From JAPLDB01 sp038230515 (lineage in GTDB: Bacteria > Bacteroidota > Bacteroidia > AKYH767-A > 2013-40CM-41-45), in assembly GCA_038230515.1 (NCBI GenBank), contig JBBRND010000052.1, positions 1-17,289 on the forward strand: 17,289 nt of DNA. The letters run 5' to 3'. Position numbers and translations under genes: made by a program. The notes under the pieces are model-generated. The model was not told where the DNA came from. It was given only the letters and a program-made list of their open reading frames with translations, and did no database searches. Below are positions 1 to 6,776 of the stretch, one piece after another (positions within the stretch are counted from its first letter, which is position 1; each line of letters starts with the position of its first letter).

Positions 1-1
1 C

Positions 2-259
2 GCGAAGATAGAGGCAAAGTTTACCGATGTATCGGAAACGATTTCTCTAATCTGGAGCCGCAGCAAGCATACCAACTACTTTGAAGTGTACATGAGTGCC
101 GACAATGGTACTACATGGTCGCTCCTCAAAATCGTTCTTACAAGAAAGATGATGGTGGATGCGCTTGTAACGGGCAAACGTTACATGTTCAAAGTGGTGC
201 CGGTTGGCGTTGCGGGCAAAGGCACTTCAAGTGCAGTTGCATCACAGGTTGCAGCTTAA
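2..259 (+). CDS. Fibronectin type III-like protein, C-terminal fragment (5' end outside window)
   Basis: An open frame enters from the left edge and stops with TAA at 257-259, giving 85 residues that begin AKIEAKFTDVSETISLIW. The alternation of short beta-strand-like segments, the conserved-looking W in 'ISLIWSRSKHTNYFEVY', and the ending 'RYMFKVVPVGVAGKGTSSAV' match the end of a fibronectin type III fold, where 'Y.F.V.A....G.G..S' is the usual last pair of strands. Bacteroidota often carry roughly 200-residue cytoplasmic proteins of unknown function that end in one such domain, and this could be one. The gene is followed 36 bases later by a strong terminator, so it is the last gene of its transcript. 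The function cannot be inferred from the fragment. Confidence is high that it is coding and moderate for the fold. Confidence 0.65.
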   Translation, partial: AKIEAKFTDVSETISLIWSRSKHTNYFEVYMSADNGTTWSLLKIVLTRKMMVDALVTGKRYMFKVVPVGVAGKGTSSAVASQVAA

Positions 260-295
260 CACGTCACGTAAGACACATCAACACTCTTACATTAC

Positions 296-330
296 AAGCC
301 AATCGCTCTAAGCAGCGGTTGGCTTTTTTT
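296..330 (+). terminator. Rho-independent terminator after the Fn3-like gene
   Basis: A 12-bp stem (AAGCCAATCGCT at 296-307 with AGCGGTTGGCTT at 314-325, one G-T pair) encloses a 6-nt loop, and a run of seven T ends at 330. It lies 36 bases after the TAA of the fragment at the left edge and points the same way. The next gene converges from the right and ends at 398. Confidence 0.88.
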
Positions 331-397
331 ATTTGCCCCCAATTCAATTTCGCGCAGCAGCCATCAGCAAATCCAGATCTTTGTAAAGCAGCTTCGA

Positions 398-1270
398 TCA
401 GGAATTCCATTGATGGACTCCGCCCGTGTGTACTGCTACTATCCGGGTGCCTTCAGCAAAAAAACCAGTACTTATCAAATTATACAAGCCAAAGAAAAGT
501 TTGCCAGTGTACACCGGTTCAATTTTAATTTGGTGCGAGGAATAAAAAGTATCGCAGAAAGAAACAAGTTCACGGTTTGATTTTGCATAGCCGCCAAAAT
601 GATAGTCGTGTACAATGTGGAAATTATTTCTACCCTCATTCCAATCCACAATATTTTTATCTAAAAAGTCCGCATCTTTCAAAACAGAAATGCCAATGGC
701 TTTTTGATTTTTGTTCAGAGCGGATGATATTCCGGCAAGAGTTGTTCCGGTGCCGCAGGCGCAAATGATGCTGTCGAAATCTTCCAAAATGCTCCCTGCA
801 ATTTCCGCGCACCCTTTTAGCGCGGGCAAGCTGGAGCCGCCTTCAGGGAGCACAAACAATTCGGAACTTTTGGTGTTCAGTACAGAGAGAAAAGTTTCAA
901 TACGGGTTTTATCTTTTCTCATTTTTTTATATTCTTCTCTCGAAATAAAAAGCAGTTTCATTCCGCAACTGCCTGCAAACTTCAATACATCGTTTGAATT
1001 CCCGTGCAACTCATCCCCCCGAATGATTCCGATCGTTTGCATTCCAAATTCTTTTCCGGCTGCAGCGGTAGCAACAATGTGATTGGAATAGGCACCGCCA
1101 AACGTGACAAAATATTTTTTCTTCAATCGGAAAAACTCTTCCACATTATATTTCAGCTTGTACCATTTATTTCCGGAGATGGAAGGATGAATCTGATCGA
1201 GCCGCAATACAGAAACAGAAACTTTTTTCTCATCAAAAAGTTTTTCCTTCAGCTTTTGAAGAGGAGGCAT
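398..1270 (-). CDS. PLP-dependent D-cysteine desulfhydrase / ACC deaminase family enzyme
   Basis: A 290-residue fold-type II PLP enzyme of the ACC deaminase/D-cysteine desulfhydrase family, predicted to be cytosolic. The Schiff-base lysine is K35 in SGNKWYKLKYN. The substrate and cofactor loop GGAYSNH has S62-N63-H64. A glycine-rich phosphate-binding segment CGTGTTLAGIS follows, and the C-terminus carries VYTGK and AVHTGG. True ACC deaminases have Glu and Leu where this protein has the T of VYTGK and the T of HTGG; the Thr/Thr pair is the D-cysteine desulfhydrase pattern (D-cysteine to pyruvate, H2S and ammonia). The open frame extends upstream to 1339, but I chose the ATG at 1268-1270. The family alignment begins there, and a good promoter on this strand (-7 element at 1311-1318) lies inside the longer frame. 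No Shine-Dalgarno is visible. Substrate is inferred, not shown. Confidence 0.85.
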   Translation of the reverse strand: MPPLQKLKEKLFDEKKVSVSVLRLDQIHPSISGNKWYKLKYNVEEFFRLKKKYFVTFGGAYSNHIVATAAAGKEFGMQTIGIIRGDELHGNSNDVLKFAGSCGMKLLFISREEYKKMRKDKTRIETFLSVLNTKSSELFVLPEGGSSLPALKGCAEIAGSILEDFDSIICACGTGTTLAGISSALNKNQKAIGISVLKDADFLDKNIVDWNEGRNNFHIVHDYHFGGYAKSNRELVSFCDTFYSSHQIKIEPVYTGKLFFGLYNLISTGFFAEGTRIVAVHTGGVHQWNS

Positions 1271-1310
1271 GTTGATTGAAACCACGACTTGAATACACAG
1301 ATTGAAAAAA

Positions 1311-1340
1311 CAAAGGTAAATTCGCAAATTAAATATCAAA
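1311..1340 (-). promoter_or_regulatory. Bacteroidota-type promoter of the desulfhydrase gene
   Basis: Read on the minus strand, TTTG (1337-1340) is followed by 18 bases and then TACCTTTG (1311-1318). This fits the Bacteroidota sigma pattern TTTG-N17-19-TAnnTTTG. It places transcription start near 1305, about 35 bases before the chosen ATG at 1270, and argues against the longer open frame beginning at 1339. Confidence 0.62.
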
Positions 1341-1355
1341 CAGGAAATTTGTTAG

Positions 1356-1386
1356 TTGAGATAAAGATTCCCAATTCGTAAATTCG
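1356..1386 (+). promoter_or_regulatory. Possible promoter of the small cysteine-rich gene
   Basis: TTG (1356-1358), a 20-base spacer and TAAATTCG (1379-1386) lie 35 bases before the ATG at 1422. The -7 element differs from TAnnTTTG at one base and the spacer is slightly long, so this is a weak call. Together with the element at 1311-1340 it would make the 1271-1421 gap a divergent promoter region. Confidence 0.3.
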
Positions 1387-1421
1387 TCCCGAAGCAACGG
1401 GATGGTTCGTTATCCGCACAA

Positions 1422-1592
1422 ATGGCATTCACAGATAAATTTGATCCCGAAGATTATTACATGACTCCCGAAGGATACATTGTATTCACAGAGAAATATC
1501 ACCTCAAGCGCGGATACTGCTGCCAGAGCGGATGCAGGCATTGTCCGTTCCCTAAAGAAAGAAAAAAGAAAAGCGATGCAAACAATAAATAA
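1422..1592 (+). CDS. Small cysteine-rich protein, DUF5522-like (56 aa)
   Basis: ATG at 1422 to TAA at 1590-1592 encodes 56 residues. The protein opens MAFTDKFDPEDYYMTPEGY and has a cysteine cluster CCQSGCRHCPF (C33, C34, C38, C41), followed by a lysine-rich tail. The arrangement 'P.DYY....G..VFT..YHLKRGYCC..GCRHCP(F/Y)' is what I recall for the DUF5522 family of short bacterial proteins, whose function is unknown. Four clustered cysteines and a histidine suggest a metal site, which is an inference. The reading frame is too short for many gene callers. It sits between a divergent enzyme gene and hutU, and its stop is followed within a few bases by an AT-rich inverted repeat. No signal peptide or membrane segment is present, so it is probably cytosolic. 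Confidence 0.75.
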   Translation: MAFTDKFDPEDYYMTPEGYIVFTEKYHLKRGYCCQSGCRHCPFPKERKKKSDANNK

Positions 1593-1594
1593 TA

Positions 1595-1670
1595 GTTTAA
1601 GGTTTAAAGTTTAACGCACGAAGTTAAACAACCAACAAGATACTTAAACTTTAAACCATAGACTTTAAAC
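1595..1670. repeat. AT-rich inverted repeat between the small protein gene and hutU
   Basis: GGTTTAAAGTTTAA (1601-1614) and TTAAACTTTAAACC (1644-1657) are perfect 14-base inverted copies separated by 29 bases. Further GTTTAA-like motifs flank both arms (1595-1600 and 1664-1670). A hairpin of almost pure A/T pairs could form just before the hutU start at 1676. There is no T-tract, so it is not a canonical terminator. It may be a binding site, a weak attenuator or a short dispersed intergenic repeat. Confidence 0.6.
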
Positions 1671-1675
1671 GCCAG

Positions 1676-3358
1676 ATGCAGACAATTGCAAACGAAAAAC
1701 TTGACTTAAGCAAAACCAAAACGCCAACCGGAGCCGGGCTTACATGCAAAGGTTGGATACAGGAAGCGGCATTGCGTATGCTTCACAACAATCTCGATCC
1801 AGATGTTGCAGAGCGGCCTGAAGATTTGGTAGTGTATGGAGGCACCGGTAAAGCCGCCCGCAACGTGGAGTGTTTTCATCTTATCGTAAAAGCGCTTCGC
1901 GATCTGAATGATGACGAAACGCTGTTGATACAATCAGGCAAGCCGGTGGGCATTCTTCCCACGCATAAAGATGCACCGCGCGTTATCATCAGCAACTCGC
2001 AGCTTGTTCCGCATTGGGCTACGTGGGAACATTTCCGCGAACTCGAAGACAAGGGACTCATCATGTACGGACAAATGACTGCGGGCTCTTGGATTTACAT
2101 TGGCTCGCAGGGAATTGTTCAGGGCACGTATGAAACCTATGCTGAAGTTGCGCGGCAGCATTTCGGTGGGTCACTCAAAAATACATTGAACGTTACTGCA
2201 GGTCTTGGCGGCATGGGTGGTGCGCAACCCCTTGCTATCACCATGAATGAAGGAGTCTGTCTCGCTGCTGAAGTGGAAGAATGGAGAATAAGAAAACGGT
2301 TAGAGACGAAATACATTGACGAAATTTCTTTTGATATTGACAAAGCGATTGACCGCGCTGTTCAATGCAGGAAAGAGGGAAGAGCAATTTCCATCGGAGT
2401 AGTTTGCAACGCTGTTGAGTTGCTTGAGCGATTCATAAAACGCAACATTACTCCGGATACATTGACAGATCAGACATCGGCACATGATGCCTTGATCGGA
2501 TATTTCCCTGTTGGACTTTCTGTTGAAGAGGCAAAAGTATTGCGCACGGAAAATCCGAAGAAGTATATTGAACTCTCAATGGATACAATGGTAAAGCATG
2601 TTCAACTGATGATTGAGTTACAGAAGAAAGGAGCTGTTACTTTTGATTATGGCAACAATCTGCGCGGGCAGGCGCTGGCACATGGATTGAAAAATGCTTT
2701 TGCCTTTCCGGGTTTTGTTCCCGCTTACATTCGTCCGCTGTTTTGCGAAGGCAAAGGTCCGTTTCGTTGGGCTGCACTAAGTGGTGATCCTAATGATATT
2801 TATGAAACAGATAAAAAAATTCTTGAACTGTTTCCTGAAAATGAATCATTGGCTCGCTGGATTAAGATGGCTCAGGAGCGCATTGCATTCCAGGGTTTGC
2901 CAGCGCGCATCTGTTGGCTGGGCATGGGAGAGCGGGAGAAGGCAGGACTTGCATTTAATGAATTGGTAAAATCAGGAAAAGTAAAAGCACCAATTGTAAT
3001 CGGAAGAGATCATCTTGATACAGGAAGTGTTGCGTCTCCAAATCGTGAAACAGAAGCAATGAAGGACGGAAGCGATGCCATTGCCGATTGGCCTGTGCTG
3101 AATGCACTCATCAACACTGCCGGTGGTGCAAGTTGGGTCTCGCTGCATCATGGAGGAGGTGTTGGTATCGGGTACTCAATTCATGCAGGCATGGTAATCG
3201 TTGCTGACGGCACTGATGATGCTGCTAAAAGATTGAAGCGCGTATTGAACAACGATCCAGCAATGGGTGTTATCCGACATGCCGATGCCGGATATGACAT
3301 TGCGAAAGATGTGGCACGAAAATTTCATCTTGATTTAAAATCAAGATTGGAAAAATAA
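1676..3358 (+). CDS. hutU: Urocanate hydratase (urocanase)
   Basis: A 560-residue protein of full family length (about 555), predicted to be cytosolic. It catalyses the second step of histidine breakdown, urocanate plus water to 4-imidazolone-5-propanoate, using tightly bound NAD+ as an electrophile. Visible landmarks in order are YGGTGKAARN near residue 55, the glycine-rich NAD segment TAGLGGMGGAQP near 173, GPFRWAALSGD near 365, the active-site segment ARICWLGMGER with C413 (equivalent to the conserved urocanase cysteine), IVIGRDHLDTGSVASP near 441, and LHHGGGVGIGYSIHAGMV near 495. No other hut gene (hutH, hutI, hutG or a formiminotransferase) is in the window, so the pathway must be completed elsewhere. 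The start ATG has no Shine-Dalgarno and lies 5 bases after an inverted repeat. The small lipoprotein gene follows after 46 bases. Confidence 0.96.
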   Translation: MQTIANEKLDLSKTKTPTGAGLTCKGWIQEAALRMLHNNLDPDVAERPEDLVVYGGTGKAARNVECFHLIVKALRDLNDDETLLIQSGKPVGILPTHKDAPRVIISNSQLVPHWATWEHFRELEDKGLIMYGQMTAGSWIYIGSQGIVQGTYETYAEVARQHFGGSLKNTLNVTAGLGGMGGAQPLAITMNEGVCLAAEVEEWRIRKRLETKYIDEISFDIDKAIDRAVQCRKEGRAISIGVVCNAVELLERFIKRNITPDTLTDQTSAHDALIGYFPVGLSVEEAKVLRTENPKKYIELSMDTMVKHVQLMIELQKKGAVTFDYGNNLRGQALAHGLKNAFAFPGFVPAYIRPLFCEGKGPFRWAALSGDPNDIYETDKKILELFPENESLARWIKMAQERIAFQGLPARICWLGMGEREKAGLAFNELVKSGKVKAPIVIGRDHLDTGSVASPNRETEAMKDGSDAIADWPVLNALINTAGGASWVSLHHGGGVGIGYSIHAGMVIVADGTDDAAKRLKRVLNNDPAMGVIRHADAGYDIAKDVARKFHLDLKSRLEK

Positions 3359-3404
3359 GAAGTGCATCAGGTAATCAAATTACAAATTCTAAAATTAAAC
3401 CCCA

Positions 3405-3842
3405 ATGACTAAAAAAAACATTTTAAGAATCGTGATGATCTCAGCAATTACCTCAATCATCATCAACGGTTGTGCAAAACAAGATAATGTTACTCTCGAC
3501 CGCGATAAGTTTCTCGGTACATGGCACGTAACATCGCATCATTCTGACACCACTATTGCGGCTACAGAAACCTGGGATCTGAGTATAGAACCTGCATCAG
3601 CCGCAGCAGCGGAACAAATAGTAATGAAAAATTTTAATCAGACAGGAGCAGACAAAACTGTTTATGCTGATGTGAGTGGCAGTAATCTTACAATTCCCGG
3701 AACTGTCGTTTACCTTTCAGGTGGTGCAGGACAGGAAACAATTGAGGGAACAGGAAGCTTAAGCGGCAGCACTCTCTCATTTACATATACTTCTTATGAC
3801 GGGCAGATCACAGATCATGTAACTGCAACTGCAATCAAATAA
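3405..3842 (+). CDS. Small lipoprotein with lipocalin-like layout, function unknown
   Basis: A 145-residue protein with a lipoprotein signal peptide: positively charged start MTKKN, hydrophobic core ILRIVMISAITSIII, and lipobox-like INGC with C23 as the predicted lipidated residue. The mature part begins with a short linker and 'LDRDKFLGTWHVTSHH', which resembles the opening GxW strand of lipocalin-like lipoproteins found in Bacteroidota. It continues with predicted beta strands and many small and polar residues (GSLSGSTLSFTYTSYDG). I infer export and anchoring in the outer membrane or periplasmic face. No enzymatic motif is visible. It sits 46 bases after hutU on the same strand and could be co-transcribed, and it converges on the psd gene with only 4 bases between the two stop codons. 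Confidence 0.75.
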   Translation: MTKKNILRIVMISAITSIIINGCAKQDNVTLDRDKFLGTWHVTSHHSDTTIAATETWDLSIEPASAAAAEQIVMKNFNQTGADKTVYADVSGSNLTIPGTVVYLSGGAGQETIEGTGSLSGSTLSFTYTSYDGQITDHVTATAIK

Positions 3843-3846
3843 ATTC

Positions 3847-4506
3847 TCAACTGAATTCGGCAAGCACAGTTTTTCCGCCAATCACTTTTTGATTCAGATC
3901 CACATTTATTTTTGTGCCGACAGGAAGAAAAACATCTACTCGTGAACCGAATTTAATAAAGCCCATTTCTTCTCCCTGCTTCACAATCCAATCTTTTTTC
4001 GGATAGCAAACAATTCTTCTTGCCAATGCTCCTGCAATCTGGCGCATAAGCACCGGAACTTTGGTTGGGGTTTCAATTACTACAGTTGTTCGCTCATTCT
4101 CCGTGCTCGATTTTGGATGCCATGCTACAAGATAAAGACCGGGATGGTAGCGGCAATAAGTTACTTGTCCGCTTACCGGATACCGGTTCACATGCACATT
4201 AAGAGGTGACATGAAAATAGAAATCTGAATGCGTTTGTCTTTTAATACCTCGCCTTCTTCTGTTTCTTCAATTACTACCACTTTGCCGTCAGCCGGAGCA
4301 AAAACCTGCCTCTCGTTGCGTATTACTTTCCTCGATGGATGTCGAAAAAATTGTAAAACAATTAGAAATAAAAAGACGGAAGCGAAAAGAATCACCGATT
4401 GAACAATGGGATAGTTCACGAGATACTGATCACTGACAATGTGCAGAACCGCTAAGAAAAGCACTACAATTATTAGTGTTGAATATCCCTCTTTATGAAT
4501 TGTCAT
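3847..4506 (-). CDS. psd: Phosphatidylserine decarboxylase, short (archaeal-type) proenzyme
   Basis: A 219-residue proenzyme that makes phosphatidylethanolamine from phosphatidylserine at the inner membrane. Residues about 9-28 and 33-53 are hydrophobic and probably anchor the protein. The catalytic part shows APADGKV (D73), SPLNVHVNRYP (H105) and the self-cleavage motif KFGSR, with processing expected between G187 and S188 to give a pyruvoyl-bearing alpha chain. The length and FGS-type cleavage site fit the short PSD-A class common in Bacteroidota rather than the roughly 300-residue enterobacterial enzyme. A phosphatidylserine synthase gene often sits beside it, but here the upstream neighbour is an MmcQ/YjbR gene 113 bases away. 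It has its own promoter candidate at 4532-4562. There is no Shine-Dalgarno. Confidence 0.93.
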   Translation of the reverse strand: MTIHKEGYSTLIIVVLFLAVLHIVSDQYLVNYPIVQSVILFASVFLFLIVLQFFRHPSRKVIRNERQVFAPADGKVVVIEETEEGEVLKDKRIQISIFMSPLNVHVNRYPVSGQVTYCRYHPGLYLVAWHPKSSTENERTTVVIETPTKVPVLMRQIAGALARRIVCYPKKDWIVKQGEEMGFIKFGSRVDVFLPVGTKINVDLNQKVIGGKTVLAEFS

Positions 4507-4531
4507 TAAGCAAAAAGATTAATTTCAAGGA

Positions 4532-4562
4532 CAAATGTAGAAAAGAGTTGTTGCGTTACAAG
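4532..4562 (-). promoter_or_regulatory. Bacteroidota-type promoter of psd
   Basis: On the minus strand, TTG (4559-4561) is followed by 19 bases and then TACATTTG (4532-4539), an exact match to TAnnTTTG. Transcription would start about 25 bases upstream of the psd ATG at 4506, so psd need not depend on the upstream MmcQ-type gene. Confidence 0.62.
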
Positions 4563-4619
4563 TGTCTTTGATGCTAAGTATTAACATGAGGTAATGAAGA
4601 ACAAAATAATCCGTTCACT

Positions 4620-4982
4620 TCATTTCTTATCGAGAAGTTCTCTCTGTAGCTTCTTCGTCAAACCCTTTACTACTTCATTAAAGCTGTGATCAATCATCCA
4701 CCTGAAATCTTTTTCTGAAATATTCCCATTGCCAAACACAACCGTGTTCCACATTTTTTTATTCATGTGATAGCCGGGTTGAACATCTGAAAAATTTTCT
4801 CTCCACTCCGGAACTATTTCGGCATCCATCTTAAGATTAATACTGAATGGTGACTCTGAAAGCGAGGTGAGTGCAAACATTTTTCCCATCACCTTAAATA
4901 CAAGCGTATCATGATCAAAAGGAAAATCTTCAGTAACTCCTTTTTTCTTCAAACAATATTTTCTGAATTCTTCAATGTTCAT
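4620..4982 (-). CDS. MmcQ/YjbR family protein
   Basis: A 120-residue protein with the typical layout of the MmcQ/YjbR family, which has a CyaY-like alpha/beta fold. The recognisable elements are MNIEEFRKYCLKKKGVTEDFPF at the start, DHDTLVFKVMGKMFALTSL in the first sheet, SINLKMDAE, then PGYHMNKKMWNTV near residue 70-80 and a C-terminal helix with W and basic residues (DFRWMIDHSFNEVVKGLTKKL). Members are often labelled DNA-binding, but direct evidence is thin and the cellular role is unknown. The length equals the usual family length of about 115-120. It is divergent from the carbonic anhydrase gene, with 92 bases between the starts. No clear promoter match was found on its strand. Confidence 0.87.
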   Translation of the reverse strand: MNIEEFRKYCLKKKGVTEDFPFDHDTLVFKVMGKMFALTSLSESPFSINLKMDAEIVPEWRENFSDVQPGYHMNKKMWNTVVFGNGNISEKDFRWMIDHSFNEVVKGLTKKLQRELLDKK

Positions 4983-5025
4983 TTTTAGCGAGGGACATTC
5001 TAAACATAACCTACATGCTTTCGTT

Positions 5026-5054
5026 TTTGTGATTCAATGATTCACGTAGCTTTG
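5026..5054 (+). promoter_or_regulatory. Bacteroidota-type promoter of the carbonic anhydrase gene
   Basis: TTTG (5026-5029), a 17-base spacer and TAGCTTTG (5047-5054) match the Bacteroidota promoter pattern exactly. The predicted start of transcription, near 5060, leaves a short leader before the ATG at 5075. Confidence 0.65.
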
Positions 5055-5074
5055 CCAAAAATAAAAGAAATAAA

Positions 5075-5614
5075 ATGAACCGCCTGATTACGATTTCCAA
5101 GACGGATGACATTCCGAAAGAACTTCTTGATACCCCTATCGGTTTATTGTTGCAATATCACAACCTCGATAAAAAATACGATGACTATTCAACTGCGCAA
5201 ATGCTCATCGGCATGTGCATGGATAACAGGAAGCACTTACACATTCCTGAAAACTTTGCTTACATCATTCGCTCTGGCGGGGCAAATCTTCGCTACTCTG
5301 AGTTTCGCGTTAGCTATGCAATTGCTGTTGGCGGAGTACACTGCATTGCACTCATCGGTCATGATAACTGCGGTATGGTGAATCTGATGGCTCGCAAAGA
5401 TCAATTCATAAAAGGATTGATCGAGAATGCAGGGTGGAGTAAAGAAGAAGCCGAAGATCATTTTTATCATTTCGAACCGGTGCATGAAATAGGAAATGAA
5501 GTTGACTTTGTTTCTGCAGAGGCAAAACGCATCCGCCTCCGCTATCCGAAAATTATGGTTGTACCCATGTTGTATAAGGTGGAAGACAACAAATTGTATT
5601 TAGTTAGTGAGTAA
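5075..5614 (+). CDS. Beta-class carbonic anhydrase-like protein
   Basis: A 179-residue cytosolic protein with the zinc-binding set of beta-carbonic anhydrases: C48-x-D50-x-R52 in MCMDNR, and H96-x2-C99 in IGHDNCGM. The core 'FAYIIRSGGANLR' (61-73) is the usual segment after the CxDxR motif, where homologues have R.AGN/GGA. The expected role is reversible hydration of CO2 to bicarbonate, supplying carboxylases or pH balance. The protein is slightly shorter than the classical 200-220 residue enzymes, and the region after H96/C99 has an aromatic and acidic insertion (WSKEEAEDHFYHFEP) unlike the commonest forms. A divergent subfamily with altered activity is therefore possible. It stands alone between a divergent gene and prfB and has its own promoter. 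Confidence 0.85.
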   Translation: MNRLITISKTDDIPKELLDTPIGLLLQYHNLDKKYDDYSTAQMLIGMCMDNRKHLHIPENFAYIIRSGGANLRYSEFRVSYAIAVGGVHCIALIGHDNCGMVNLMARKDQFIKGLIENAGWSKEEAEDHFYHFEPVHEIGNEVDFVSAEAKRIRLRYPKIMVVPMLYKVEDNKLYLVSE

Positions 5615-5629
5615 TAAGATACTTTTCTC

Positions 5630-5659
5630 TTTATTCCTTAAATTCTTCTTTTACCTTCG
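5630..5659 (+). promoter_or_regulatory. Possible prfB promoter
   Basis: TACCTTCG (5652-5659) is a one-mismatch -7 element placed 24 bases before the prfB ATG at 5684. The upstream part is poor: TTTA at 5630-5633 with an 18-base spacer is the best candidate. The call rests mainly on position and the -7 match. Confidence 0.35.
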
Positions 5660-5683
5660 CGCCTCGAAAAAAATATTTTACCA

Positions 5684-6776
5684 ATGACGATTGTACAACT
5701 AAAAGATTTAAAGGAGCGCATCGAAGCCCTGAGGGGGTTTCTTTGACGTGGATGGAAAACTTAGATCCATCGAAGAAGAAGAAGAGAAATCTCATGCGCC
5801 CGATTTTTGGAATTCACCAAGTGACGCTGAAAAACTTCTAAAGGGAATCAAGCAAAAGAAAAACTGGACTGATGCATTCGAGCGAATGAATAATTCGTAT
5901 GAAGACTTATCGGTGTTGTTTGATTTTTTCAAAGCAGGAGATGTTACCGAAAAAGAAGTGGACGCGCATTACGATGAAACTTTGAAACTTGTTGAAGAAC
6001 TCGAGTTCAAGCGCATGTTAGGTGGTGAAGAGGATCAGCTTAACGCAATCTTAAATATCAACAGTGGTGCAGGCGGTACAGAGAGCCAGGATTGGGCAGA
6101 GATGCTTTTGCGTATGTACATTATGTGGGGCGAGAAAAATAATTACAAAGTAGTTCAGGTAGATAAGCAGGATGGGGATGGTGCAGGAATAAAATCTGCA
6201 ACGCTTGAATTCACCGGTGATTTCGCTTACGGATTTCTAAAAGCCGAGAGTGGTGTACATCGCCTCGTGCGTATATCTCCTTTTGATTCCAATGCAAAGC
6301 GACATACTTCTTTTGCATCTGTATTTGCTTACCCCGTGGTAGATGATACTATCTACATTGAAATAAAAGATGCCGACATCGAAATTCTAACTTCGCGTTC
6401 AGGCGGGGCTGGTGGACAGAATGTAAATAAAGTTGAAACTAAAGTTCAGATCAAACACTTGCCTACAGGAATTATGGTCGTCTGCCAGATAGAGCGATCT
6501 CAAGGAGGTAATAAGGAGCGTGCAATGAAAATGCTGAAGTCGCAATTGTACGAACTTGAACTTCGTAAACGTAACGATGCAAAGGCAGTGACAGAAGCAG
6601 GAAAGAAAAAAATAGAGTGGGGGTCGCAGATACGCTCTTACGTTTTTCATCCATACAAAATGGTGAAGGACCTGCGGACCGATTATGAAACAAGCGATGT
6701 GCCGGGTGTTATGGATGGTGACCTCAATGAATTTATGAAAGCATACCTGATGGAATATGCTTCAACAAAACAATAA
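5684..6776 (+). CDS. prfB: Peptide chain release factor 2, expressed by programmed +1 frameshift
   Basis: Release factor 2 ends translation at UGA and UAA codons. The gene begins at ATG 5684 and reads 20 codons (MTIVQLKDLKERIEALRGFL) to an in-frame TGA at 5744-5746. Skipping T5744 joins it to the long second frame from GAC at 5745, giving 363 residues, the normal family length. Key motifs in the joined protein are the SPF stop-codon recognition tripeptide at S198-P199-F200, which marks RF2 rather than RF1, and the GGQ peptidyl-tRNA hydrolysis motif at 243-245 in GGAGGQNVNK. Both sit seven residues before their E. coli positions. The coding sequence is join(5684..5743,5745..6776). The frameshift gives autoregulation: when RF2 is scarce the ribosome pauses at UGA and shifts. 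A conceptual start at GTG 5748 would be wrong. The 3' end overlaps the next gene's possible ATG. Confidence 0.97.
5732..5747 (+). promoter_or_regulatory. prfB programmed +1 frameshift signal
   Basis: AGGGGGTTTCTTTGAC has the canonical parts in order: an internal Shine-Dalgarno-like AGGGGG (5732-5737), a 3-base spacer TTT, the slippery codon CTT (5741-5743), the stop TGA (5744-5746) and the favourable following C (5747). It differs from the E. coli RF2 site by one base in the spacer. It is the only convincing Shine-Dalgarno-like sequence I found at a translation-relevant site in this window. Confidence 0.95.

Noticed and set aside
398..469. Readthrough of the desulfhydrase TGA, since 16 more sense codons follow in frame (toward about 347)
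   Set aside because: The family normally ends shortly after the HTGG motif, the extra residues do not clearly resemble homologue tails, and TGA is used as a real stop elsewhere, including at prfB.
115..528. 137-residue plus-strand open frame
   Set aside because: It runs out of frame through the Fn3-like gene end, across the terminator hairpin and antisense to the desulfhydrase gene; its composition is not protein-like.
1595..1670. Intrinsic terminator of the 56-residue gene
   Set aside because: The stem is almost all A/T with a 29-base loop and no following T-tract.
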